Of a stretch of DNA of 26,492 bases, positions 13,864-21,887 are shown one piece after another. The stretch lies in assembly GCA_910578305.1 (NCBI GenBank), contig CAJTQH010000025.1, positions 1 through 26,492 of the forward strand. Reading direction: 5' to 3'. Made by a program: the position numbers and the translations under genes. The DNA comes from an uncultured Muribaculaceae bacterium (lineage in GTDB: Bacteria > Bacteroidota > Bacteroidia > Bacteroidales > Muribaculaceae). Under the pieces are notes generated by a model that searched no databases, was not told the origin of the DNA, and was given only the letters and a program-made list of their open reading frames with translations. Each line of letters starts with the position of its first letter. Position 1 is the stretch's first letter.

Positions 13864-15873
13864 ATGAGAGCGAAATTTACATATCTCAATATATCGGTCG
13901 GCATGCGTGACTCTGCCGGCCAGTTTGTGGTCTATGGCGATACTGCTGACGGTAAGTCGGATCTTTTGCCGGACATTACAATGCTTCACGATCACTTCGA
14001 TAGCCTTACCGACGGCTACATGATATGGCACGCCGGCGGACGCAGGGCGTTTTCATATTTTATGACATCTCCCGATAGCCGCGTTCTTCAGATGGCGGTG
14101 ACTATCTCTATGGCTCCGGAGGTGCTTATGCCCGGGCGTCAGGTGGTTACACTTCTCGGATCGATAAAGAGCCGTATATATGAAGGAGAGACTCTTACAG
14201 AGCCGCTTATCGAGCGTCTGGCATCAGAAGCAGGATTCCCGGAAGAAGCTCTTGTAAGCCCCGACAACTCGCAGGCGGCGCCTGCAGGTGCCCCCATGTG
14301 CTATCGCACATATTCATCACCTGCAGAGTTGGCCAATATATTCGGATTTCCCCGCCAGAAAGACTATGCCGGATTTACAGGTGTAATTATAGTGCCTGCA
14401 TCGGTGCTTGCAGTGCCGGGTTCCGAACTTCCGCAGGTGACTGCTTCGGTCGACAAGGCTCTTATGGTGGTGTGTCCGCCCGAGGTCACAGCATCGGCCA
14501 TGCGGGTGGAATTTACCGATCATCTCACGGTCGTATACAACTGTCAGGGATTTGATCCGGTGTCGGTGATGTTTGAAGTCGGCACCACCAACCGCTATGT
14601 CCGCATCAATGGCCCGGCACTCGTAGTCAACAGTGCTCGTCATGCCGGAATAGTGTTTCACAAGCGCATTCCTTATACCGTGTCTTCGGGTGGAGGAGTT
14701 GCCATAGACACATATACCGTGCTTATCAACGGCCGTACTGCCAACCGCAACGATGAGGGATTTGAAGTGTCCAATTCCGATTTTGTAAATGGAAAAGCCA
14801 AAGTTTCAGTATCATCGACCAACTTCAGTTCTTATTCACGAGAGTTCACTCCGGAGCAGCTGTCTGAGGCAGCACCCCTTGTGATAGTGCTTGAGCCGGA
14901 GTCGAAAGACGTGATGCTGCGTCTGGATTTCGGCGACGGAAGAGTGGTGGAAGAGGCTTTGAATATCGAAAAAAACACTCCTGAATACTGTCAGTTGCGT
15001 GCCGGACGTTTTCATGGATTCCGTGCGCACAGGCTCATGGGCAGCAGTCCGGAGACATACAATGTGGATGTGCGTCCGGCCTACGATCATACGTCGTCGG
15101 GTCAGACACCGGATACCCAGGCTGAGAATGCCGCCTCGGTAGTGGCCGAATCAGCTGTGCTTCCTGGGCTTGGCGATACGCATACCCCATCCGGACCGGT
15201 GGCGCCGGTTATGGAAAAGGCGTCCACCGCTATGTGGGAGGAGAAAAAGTCGGAGCGAAAGGCTCCCGAGTTTGTCAATGAGTCCAATATCGGTAAGCCG
15301 TCTAAGGGTGGCGGACGGAAGATCAACATAGATAAGATACTGATGGTATCCGTCACGATTGTTATATTGGTGCTGGCTATATGGTATCTGGCGTCGCGGC
15401 TCGGAAAGGCTGAAGACTCCGACGGGCAGTCGGCATCCGATTCTACAGAACTTGTGGCGTTGCAGGGAGCTGTGGCACAGGGTGCGGCCGGTATGCCGGT
15501 ACAGGCTGTCGCCATGTCTGCCGACGAACAAGCAGATGTGGATTATCTCAACACCAACAGCAAGTGGCGCCGCGATAATCTCAAGACCGATACCTACCGG
15601 GCTCTCTACGATGCCATGACGGAGGGTGATATCGATGCTGTGGTGGCAAACGATTATTTCAAAGTCAAGGGTCGTGCCACCAACAGCCGAGCCGACAGGG
15701 TGATTAATCTGTTATGGACGGCCAAGGGATCCAATCAGGAGAAGAACCACCGCAAGATACTCAAGGCTCTCAAGTCCAAAGACGGCATAGATCTTTATGA
15801 CCTTGTGGAGGCTCTGGCGCGCAAGATGCCGCCAAAAAGCGAGGAAAACACCGGGGTACGGCCGCAGATCTGA
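13864..15873 (+). CDS. Unrecognised single-pass membrane protein with large cytoplasmic region
   Basis: This is a 669-residue protein that I cannot assign to a named family. There is no signal peptide. Residues 1-270 look like a mixed alpha/beta globular region. About 270-405 has beta repeats resembling PEGA or carboxypeptidase-regulatory modules (DTYTVLINGRTAN, VMLRLDFGDGR). About 406-485 is a low-complexity Ser/Thr/Pro/Lys linker. One strong transmembrane helix lies at 491-511, preceded by KGGGRKINIDK. The positive charge before it and acidic DSD after it predict N-terminus in the cytoplasm. The C-terminal 110 residues are a helical, charged domain (about 555-655) outside. The gene has its own promoter and is followed after 56 bp by a secreted phosphatase. 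The layout resembles a transmembrane scaffold or signalling protein, but that is inference. Confidence 0.75.
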   Translation: MRAKFTYLNISVGMRDSAGQFVVYGDTADGKSDLLPDITMLHDHFDSLTDGYMIWHAGGRRAFSYFMTSPDSRVLQMAVTISMAPEVLMPGRQVVTLLGSIKSRIYEGETLTEPLIERLASEAGFPEEALVSPDNSQAAPAGAPMCYRTYSSPAELANIFGFPRQKDYAGFTGVIIVPASVLAVPGSELPQVTASVDKALMVVCPPEVTASAMRVEFTDHLTVVYNCQGFDPVSVMFEVGTTNRYVRINGPALVVNSARHAGIVFHKRIPYTVSSGGGVAIDTYTVLINGRTANRNDEGFEVSNSDFVNGKAKVSVSSTNFSSYSREFTPEQLSEAAPLVIVLEPESKDVMLRLDFGDGRVVEEALNIEKNTPEYCQLRAGRFHGFRAHRLMGSSPETYNVDVRPAYDHTSSGQTPDTQAENAASVVAESAVLPGLGDTHTPSGPVAPVMEKASTAMWEEKKSERKAPEFVNESNIGKPSKGGGRKINIDKILMVSVTIVILVLAIWYLASRLGKAEDSDGQSASDSTELVALQGAVAQGAAGMPVQAVAMSADEQADVDYLNTNSKWRRDNLKTDTYRALYDAMTEGDIDAVVANDYFKVKGRATNSRADRVINLLWTAKGSNQEKNHRKILKALKSKDGIDLYDLVEALARKMPPKSEENTGVRPQI

Positions 15874-15929
15874 TCCTGTGTGATCCTGAAAGACATTATC
15901 ATCAATACGAATATCAACGATATTATGAC

Positions 15930-17243
15930 ATGACGACGCGACTTCTTTCATTGTGTATTATAGCCATAGCTTCTGTATTGTCGGCCGGTGCGGCACAGCC
16001 CGTTGTGGCCAACCGACAGACTGCCGGCAACTACTATGCCTATCCCTATCCCGAGAAGCCGCTTCCTGTGCTCACACCTGCCCCCGGGGGCTATGAGCCG
16101 TACCACATGGAGCATTACGGCCGGCATGGCAGCCGCTGGCACATAGGCGAGTGGGTATATCGCGAGCCGATCAATCTGTTGAGATCTGCCGAGCGTAACG
16201 GTAAACTCACTCCGCGTGGCAAGGAACTTCTGGCACAAATGCGCAAGATAGAGATGGACTCTCGAGGCCGTGATGGCGAGCTCACTCAGCTTGGTGCCGT
16301 ACAGCATCGTGGCATAGCGCGCCGCATGACAGCCAATTTTCCCGAGATATTCGGGGCTGATGCCCGCATCGACGCCCGTTCCACCGATGTTGTGAGGTGT
16401 ATATTGTCGATGGACAACGAGCTTCAGGAGTTCAAGGCATTCAATCCGCGTCTGGAGGTCACCTCCGACGGGTCGAAGAGCGCAGTGTGCTATCTCAACT
16501 TCCACGACAACGTTGCCGCCGGGAAATATGAGGCGGTAAAGAAAAAATCGCTTGAGTCAATAGCCGGAGCCACACGACCCGACTATGCCGCATTTGCTTC
16601 TCAACTTGTAGATGATCCTGTATTTGTGGCCGACAGTATCGATGCAAAAGCATTGTTCGAATCCATGTTCAGAATAGCGGCAAACGCACAGAGCCATTAT
16701 GATCAGGTGGCGCCCTACGACCTGTTTACCGACAGTCAGCTGCACAATAAGTGGGTGTACGATAATGCCGACTGGTTTCTTCGTTTCGGCAACACGGCTC
16801 TTACCGAAGGTGCCGGCCCAATGACACAGCGATATCTGCTGCGCAACTGGATAGAAAGCGCCGATACAGCAGTGATGAATGCACGTCCGAGTGCCAACAT
16901 GCGTTTTGGGCATGAAGTGGCTCTTCTGCCGTTTGTAGTGCTTCTCGACCTCGACGGACTGGGACGTGAGATCAACGATCTGAGCCGCCTGGAGAATGAA
17001 TGGCGCAATTACGAGATATTTCCCATGGCCTCCAACATACAGATGATATTCTATCGTCCGACAGGCCGCGAATATACACCCGGCGATGTGCTGGTGAAAG
17101 TGCTGCTCAATGAACGAGAAGTCACACTTCCGGCCACACCTGTCGACGGCCCATACTATCGTTGGAGTGATCTGCGGGATTTATACCTCTCCCGACTCGG
17201 TTCCGACGGAGGAAAACTGCCGGAACAGCAACCTTATTATTGA
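15930..17243 (+). CDS. Secreted histidine acid phosphatase (phytase/MINPP-like)
   Basis: This 437-residue exported enzyme belongs to the branch-2 histidine phosphatase clan. The signal peptide is 1-22 (ASVLSAGAAQ). The catalytic RHGSR motif is at 65-69 (HYGRHGSRW), where His66 is the phosphorylated nucleophile. The distal motif is GHEV (His328-Glu329) rather than the usual HD or the HAE of MINPP-type phytases; Glu329 is the likely proton donor. The family releases phosphate from inositol phosphates, sugar phosphates or other monoesters in the periplasm or outside. The specific substrate cannot be told, and MINPP-like activity is plausible for gut Bacteroidales. The ATG at 15930 is chosen because the ATG at 15925 is out of frame and stops at once. 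It may be co-transcribed with the upstream membrane protein and with the DUF4254 gene 25 bp downstream. Confidence 0.88.
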   Translation: MTTRLLSLCIIAIASVLSAGAAQPVVANRQTAGNYYAYPYPEKPLPVLTPAPGGYEPYHMEHYGRHGSRWHIGEWVYREPINLLRSAERNGKLTPRGKELLAQMRKIEMDSRGRDGELTQLGAVQHRGIARRMTANFPEIFGADARIDARSTDVVRCILSMDNELQEFKAFNPRLEVTSDGSKSAVCYLNFHDNVAAGKYEAVKKKSLESIAGATRPDYAAFASQLVDDPVFVADSIDAKALFESMFRIAANAQSHYDQVAPYDLFTDSQLHNKWVYDNADWFLRFGNTALTEGAGPMTQRYLLRNWIESADTAVMNARPSANMRFGHEVALLPFVVLLDLDGLGREINDLSRLENEWRNYEIFPMASNIQMIFYRPTGREYTPGDVLVKVLLNEREVTLPATPVDGPYYRWSDLRDLYLSRLGSDGGKLPEQQPYY

Positions 17244-17268
17244 CAAACCCACAAAACATCATAGAATT

Positions 17269-17880
17269 ATGGAATTAGCCGACAAATGTTACGAGATATT
17301 CAGTAAGGCCACCGATATGTATCATGTGACCGACGATGTGGATGCTGTAGTGGCCAATCCCTATGCCGAAGGTACTATCGAACACATTTTGTTTGAGAAA
17401 AATCTTGTAGATGCCGTGCAGTGGCATCTTGAAGATATAATACGTGATCCGGAGATTGATCCGGTTGCCGCGCTGGCTCTTAAGCGCCGTATCGATCGCT
17501 CTAATCAGGTGCGTACCGACATGGTGGAGCAGCTCGACTCTTATTTTCTTGACAAATATGCAGGAGTGGAAGTGGCTCCGGATGCCACAATCAACACCGA
17601 GAGTCCGGCATGGGCTCTTGACCGCCTGTCCATTCTTGCACTGAAGATCTATCACATGGAGATAGAGACTGCCCGTACCGACGCATCGGCCGAGCATATT
17701 GCCAAGTGTGCCGCCAAGCTGGCCACGCTGCGCGAACAGCACACCGATCTCACCACGGCCATCAATCAGCTGATAGCCGATATCGAGGCCGGACGCAAGT
17801 ACATGAAGGTCTACCGACAGATGAAGATGTACAACGACCCCTCGACCAATCCTGTGCTCTATGCCGCAAAGCAGCAGTAA
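17269..17880 (+). CDS. DUF4254 domain-containing protein
   Basis: This 203-residue soluble, mostly helical protein matches DUF4254 over its full length. Typical stretches are YHVTDDVDAVVANPY near the N-terminus, QWHLEDIIRDPEIDP, LKRRIDRSNQVRTDMVE, INTESPAWALDRLSILALKIYH and a C-terminal KVYRQMKMYNDPS. The start at 17269 follows an A-rich leader. A 53-codon in-frame extension overlaps the phosphatase gene and is not conserved-looking. The function of the family is not established; in Bacteroidetes it is commonly found near envelope polysaccharide and glycosyltransferase genes. That fits the ruvB-flippase-glycosyltransferase block starting 29 bp downstream. No catalytic residues can be named. 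Confidence 0.92.
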   Translation: MELADKCYEIFSKATDMYHVTDDVDAVVANPYAEGTIEHILFEKNLVDAVQWHLEDIIRDPEIDPVAALALKRRIDRSNQVRTDMVEQLDSYFLDKYAGVEVAPDATINTESPAWALDRLSILALKIYHMEIETARTDASAEHIAKCAAKLATLREQHTDLTTAINQLIADIEAGRKYMKVYRQMKMYNDPSTNPVLYAAKQQ

Positions 17881-17909
17881 GCGCGGAATGCTTTTCTTTT
17901 GATCTGTGT

Positions 17910-18944
17910 ATGGACGATAGTTTTGATATACGTGGCGCTCGCGAAGGTCATGGCATGGCTGAACGCGAGCGTGACATAGAAAAGGCTCTGCGACCGTCGG
18001 AGTTCGACTCATTCAGTGGTCAGGACAAGGTGGTGGAAAACCTGAAAGTTTTTGTTGCCGCCGCACGCATGCGTGGAGAGGCTCTCGACCATTTGCTTCT
18101 GCACGGACCTCCGGGGCTGGGCAAGACCACTCTTTCCGGCATTATTGCAAACGAGCTTGGTGTAGGGTTCAAAGTTACATCCGGACCGGTGCTTGACAAA
18201 CCTGGCGATCTTGCAGGCATACTCACTTCGCTTGAAGAAAATGATGTGCTGTTTATCGACGAGATACACCGACTCAGTCCGGTGGTGGAGGAATACCTGT
18301 ACTCTGCCATGGAGGACTACCGCATCGATATAATGATAGACAAAGGGCCGGGAGCACGTTCGGTACAATTGTCGCTGTCGCCATTCACACTGGTGGGGGC
18401 CACCACTCGCAGCGGCTTGCTTACATCGCCTCTGCGTGCGCGATTCGGTATCAATTGTCATCTGGAATACTACGACCACGAGGTGCTCGAACGCATAATC
18501 CTGCGCTCGGCCGGATTGCTTGGAGTGAAGTGTACGGGTGAGGCGGCTCATGAGATAGCCATGCGCAGCCGCGGCACTCCGCGTATAGCCAATGCGTTGC
18601 TCCGTCGAGTGCGCGACTTCGCGCAGGTCAAGGGTACCGGTGTTGTAGAGCCTGAGATCGCTCGCTATGCTCTTGAGGCTCTCAATATCGACCGATACGG
18701 ACTGGACGAGATTGACAATAAGATACTTACCACGATAATCACAAAGTTCAAGGGTGGGCCTGTGGGACTCGGCACCATAGCCACAGCTTTAGGCGAGGAT
18801 CCCGGCACGATCGAGGAAGTTTATGAGCCTTATCTCATAAAAGAAGGCTTTATCAAGCGCACTCCGCGAGGACGTGAAGTAACCGAACTGGCATATGCCC
18901 ACCTCGGTCATGCACGGTCGTCGGAGCAAGGAGTACTGTTCTGA
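17910..18944 (+). CDS. ruvB: Holliday junction branch-migration ATPase RuvB
   Basis: This 344-residue AAA+ motor drives Holliday junction branch migration with RuvA and hands junctions to RuvC. Walker A GPPGLGKT is at 66-73, Walker B with DEIH at 117-120, sensor 1 GATTRSG at 161-167, the arginine-finger segment SPLRARFG at 171-178 and sensor 2 GTPRIAN at 220-226. A winged-helix DNA-binding domain completes the C-terminus (GLGTIATALGEDPGTIEEVYEPYLI). Length is standard. The start at 17910 is preferred over longer in-frame ORFs that run into the DUF4254 gene. Neither ruvA nor ruvC is adjacent, which is usual in Bacteroidetes. A polysaccharide flippase follows after 49 bp, so ruvB may share a transcript with envelope genes. 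Confidence 0.97.
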   Translation: MDDSFDIRGAREGHGMAERERDIEKALRPSEFDSFSGQDKVVENLKVFVAAARMRGEALDHLLLHGPPGLGKTTLSGIIANELGVGFKVTSGPVLDKPGDLAGILTSLEENDVLFIDEIHRLSPVVEEYLYSAMEDYRIDIMIDKGPGARSVQLSLSPFTLVGATTRSGLLTSPLRARFGINCHLEYYDHEVLERIILRSAGLLGVKCTGEAAHEIAMRSRGTPRIANALLRRVRDFAQVKGTGVVEPEIARYALEALNIDRYGLDEIDNKILTTIITKFKGGPVGLGTIATALGEDPGTIEEVYEPYLIKEGFIKRTPRGREVTELAYAHLGHARSSEQGVLF

Positions 18945-18993
18945 ATGCCGAGTGATTCCGGTCGATAAAAACACATATATATAAAACACGCAC

Positions 18994-20511
18994 ATGAGCG
19001 GAGTTAAAAGTCTGGCCAAGGATACGGCCATTTACGGTCTCAGCAGCATCATCGGACGCTTTCTCAACTGGTGTCTGGTGCCGCTTTATACTATAATGTT
19101 TCCGGCCGATGAATACGGTCTGGTCACTTACATGTATTCGATAGTGGCTTTGCTGCTGGTTATTCTGACCTATGGCATGGAGACCGGTTTCTTCCGGTTT
19201 GCCAATCATGACCGATATAAAGATCCGCTTGAGGTATACTCCACATCGCTCGTGTCGCTTGGCGTAAGTTCCTCGCTGTTTCTTGCGGCCGTGTGTGCGT
19301 TTGTGCATCCGCTGAGTCATGCGCTCAAGTGCGGCGACCATTACTCCTATGTGCTCTTTATGGGTGCCACGGTGGCTCTTGACGCATTTACGGCCATACC
19401 GTTCTCGTATCTCAGGCTTGCGCACCGCCCCATGCGTTTTGCCACGCTGCGCATCATCAACATAGGCGTCAACATAGGGCTTAACCTGTTTTTCATCCTG
19501 TTGTGTCCGTGGCTGTGGCGGCATGCTCCGGCCACAGTATCATGGTTCTACGATCCTGCCTATGGCATAGGCTATATATTTCTGACCAACTTCATAGCCT
19601 CGCTGCTGAATCTGCTGCTCCTGCTGCCTGAGCTGCGCGGGTTTCGCTGGCGGTTCAATACCCGTCTGTGGAAGGAGATGATATGGTATTCGTTTCCTTT
19701 GCTGGTGCTCGGTGTAGCGGGAATCATGAATCAGACCATCGACAAGATTCTGCTGCCTGGCTTGGTAAGCGACAAATCCACCGCCATGATGCAGCTCGGT
19801 ATCTATGGCGCCAACTACAAGATAGCCATAGTTATGGTGATGTTCATACAGGCATTCCGGTTTGCTTATGAGCCGTTTATATTCGCTCAGAGCAAGGAGC
19901 GGGGAGAAGACCGCATGCAGTCGTATCGCGATGCAATGAAGTGGTTTGTGATATTCTCCATGGTCATATTTCTTGGAGTGATGTTTTATCTCGATATCCT
20001 GCGCTACTTCATATCGCCACGTTATTTCAGTGGCCTGAAAGTGGTGCCTGTGATCATGCTGGCCGAGTTTTTCTTCGGAGTATTTTTCAATCTGTCGTTG
20101 TGGTATAAACTCACCGATCGCACTCACTGGGGCATGTGGTTCTCGCTGCTCGGTCTGGGCGTCACGGTGGTTCTCAATGTTGTGCTTGTGCCCCGCATGG
20201 GTTACATGGGATGCGCCTGGGCGGCACTGGGCTGTTACACCGTGATGATGGTCACATCATACCTTGTGGGGCGTGTCAAGTATCCCATAGGCTATCAGAC
20301 GGGGCGTCTGACCATGTATTTTCTTACGGCCATGGCTCTGTATGCGCTTTCGTTGCTCATGGCCACACATCACCAATGGCTCGACATGGGTGTGCGCACT
20401 CTGCTGCTTGCCGGATATGTGGCTGTGGTGTTGAAAGTAGAGAAGATGAACATTTCAAGGCTTTTGCCTATTAATATGTTGTTGAACAGAATCAAGCCGC
20501 GTAAAATATGA
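18994..20511 (+). CDS. MOP-family polysaccharide/lipid-linked oligosaccharide flippase
   Basis: This 505-residue inner-membrane protein has about 12-14 hydrophobic helices throughout and no signal peptide. The N-terminus (LAKDTAIYGLSSIIGRFLNW, then PLYTIMFPADEYGLVTYMYS) is typical of the polysaccharide-synthesis branch of the MOP/MATE superfamily (Wzx/RfbX-like). Such proteins translocate lipid-linked glycan units from the cytoplasmic to the periplasmic leaflet for O-antigen, capsule or related polymers. Its stop overlaps the start of the DUF389 gene by 4 bp (ATGA). A GT4 glycosyltransferase follows, supporting a role in surface glycan assembly. The exact glycan and any dependence on a polymerase are unknown; no polymerase gene is in the window. 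Confidence 0.9.
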   Translation: MSGVKSLAKDTAIYGLSSIIGRFLNWCLVPLYTIMFPADEYGLVTYMYSIVALLLVILTYGMETGFFRFANHDRYKDPLEVYSTSLVSLGVSSSLFLAAVCAFVHPLSHALKCGDHYSYVLFMGATVALDAFTAIPFSYLRLAHRPMRFATLRIINIGVNIGLNLFFILLCPWLWRHAPATVSWFYDPAYGIGYIFLTNFIASLLNLLLLLPELRGFRWRFNTRLWKEMIWYSFPLLVLGVAGIMNQTIDKILLPGLVSDKSTAMMQLGIYGANYKIAIVMVMFIQAFRFAYEPFIFAQSKERGEDRMQSYRDAMKWFVIFSMVIFLGVMFYLDILRYFISPRYFSGLKVVPVIMLAEFFFGVFFNLSLWYKLTDRTHWGMWFSLLGLGVTVVLNVVLVPRMGYMGCAWAALGCYTVMMVTSYLVGRVKYPIGYQTGRLTMYFLTAMALYALSLLMATHHQWLDMGVRTLLLAGYVAVVLKVEKMNISRLLPINMLLNRIKPRKI

Positions 20512-21887
20512 GATCTAATCTGCCATCCCGCATCACGGATTTTTTTATTAACTATTTCACTCTGTCCAATCAGCTGATCCCTCAGGCCGATGCCGAGCAG
20601 CAGATTCGCGAGGACGTGTCGTTTCGCGGCACTAACATAGTGATCCTCGTGATGGCCATTCTCATAGCCTCTTTAGGACTTAACACCAATTCCACAGCGG
20701 TTATAATAGGAGCCATGCTCATATCTCCGCTCATGGGACCTATCATAGGTATAGGTCTTGGAGTGGGAATACATGATTTTGAACTCATCAAGCGGGCTTT
20801 GCGCAATCTGGTCATGGCTGCCGGATTTTCTGTGGCGGCATCGACCGTGTATTTTCTGATATCGCCTGTGAGCGAAGGCCACAGCGAGCTTCTGGCGCGT
20901 ACTTCGCCCACTATCTACGATGTGCTTATAGGGTTTGTGGGCGGCGCAGCTGGCATATTGGCCATAGGCAGCCGCAGCAAGGGAAATGTGATACCAGGGG
21001 TGGCCATAGCCACGGCTCTCATGCCGCCTCTCTGCACGGCCGGATACGGATTGGCCACATGGCAGCTCAACTATTTTTTCGGCGCATTCTATCTGTTTCT
21101 GATCAATTCGATATACATCGCGTTCGCCACATTTATCGGAGTGAAGCTGCTCGGCTACAAGGGTAAGAGTCTTGTCGATAATCAACGGGCGCGACGGGTG
21201 CGCCGAGTGGTATATGTGCTCGCGGTGCTTACCATGCTGCCGAGTATATGGCTCACCATGAATATGATGCGTGACAATAAATTTATGATGCGTGCCGGAA
21301 ATTTCGTGTCGCGTGAATGTCGTTTCCCTGACACTCAGGTAGTGTCGGAAAAGGCGTCGATCGAAAATGGACAACGCATAATCACTATAACGCTTATCGG
21401 GCGTACACTCCCGGTTGACTCGCTTGAACTGGCATTGTCGTCAAGGCTGAAGCTGTATGATCTTGAGGGAACAAAACTCAACATCGTGCAGGGATCGCTT
21501 GCGGCTGCCGTACCTGAAAACGAAAGTCAGATGCACGATGTGTTTCGCGTGGCGCAGGCCACCATCGTGGCGCAGCAGCAACGCATTGATTCTCTGCAGC
21601 AGATCATCGACGATGTGCATGAGGAGCGTGCGGCCGGCGAGCTTGTGGCTCCGGAAGTGAAGGTGCTATTTCCGCAGGTGCGCGATCTTGCGGTGAGCCG
21701 CAGTGTGTTTGCCCGCATCGAAGAGCAGAGCGGTGCCGATACGGTCAATATGGCACTTGTGCATTTCAGTACCCCGATGTCAGCCGAAATAAAGGAGAAG
21801 TTCAAGGCGTATCTTGAGGCTCGTCTCGGCATGACCGATCTGCGCATAGTTTCTGTTCCCGAAATTTCATCCAATCAGTCTAAATAA
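20508..21887 (+). CDS. DUF389 (TIGR00341-like) membrane protein
   Basis: This 459-residue protein has a DUF389 membrane domain at about 35-255 (five to six helices). The hallmark stretch runs ILIASLGLNTNSTAVIIGAM, then LISPLMGPIIGIGLG, about residues 55-85. The C-terminal part (about 260-459) is soluble and contains a helical or coiled-coil segment with RVAQATIVAQQQRIDSLQQI. DUF389 proteins are widespread in bacteria with no agreed function; transport or stress roles have been proposed. Start ATG 20508 overlaps the flippase stop by 4 bp, and its own stop overlaps the next start by 1 bp. It is thus probably translationally coupled between two glycan genes. Whether it works with them is inference. 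Confidence 0.9.
   Translation: MRSNLPSRITDFFINYFTLSNQLIPQADAEQQIREDVSFRGTNIVILVMAILIASLGLNTNSTAVIIGAMLISPLMGPIIGIGLGVGIHDFELIKRALRNLVMAAGFSVAASTVYFLISPVSEGHSELLARTSPTIYDVLIGFVGGAAGILAIGSRSKGNVIPGVAIATALMPPLCTAGYGLATWQLNYFFGAFYLFLINSIYIAFATFIGVKLLGYKGKSLVDNQRARRVRRVVYVLAVLTMLPSIWLTMNMMRDNKFMMRAGNFVSRECRFPDTQVVSEKASIENGQRIITITLIGRTLPVDSLELALSSRLKLYDLEGTKLNIVQGSLAAAVPENESQMHDVFRVAQATIVAQQQRIDSLQQIIDDVHEERAAGELVAPEVKVLFPQVRDLAVSRSVFARIEEQSGADTVNMALVHFSTPMSAEIKEKFKAYLEARLGMTDLRIVSVPEISSNQSK

Noticed and set aside
13294..14031. A minus-strand frame spanning the operon terminator and the start of the next gene
   Set aside because: It crosses a strong terminator and a promoter and has no recognisable content.
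17706..17909. Upstream in-frame extension of ruvB overlapping the DUF4254 gene
   Set aside because: The extra 68 codons read as an out-of-frame copy of DUF4254. RuvB proteins begin close to the ATG at 17910.
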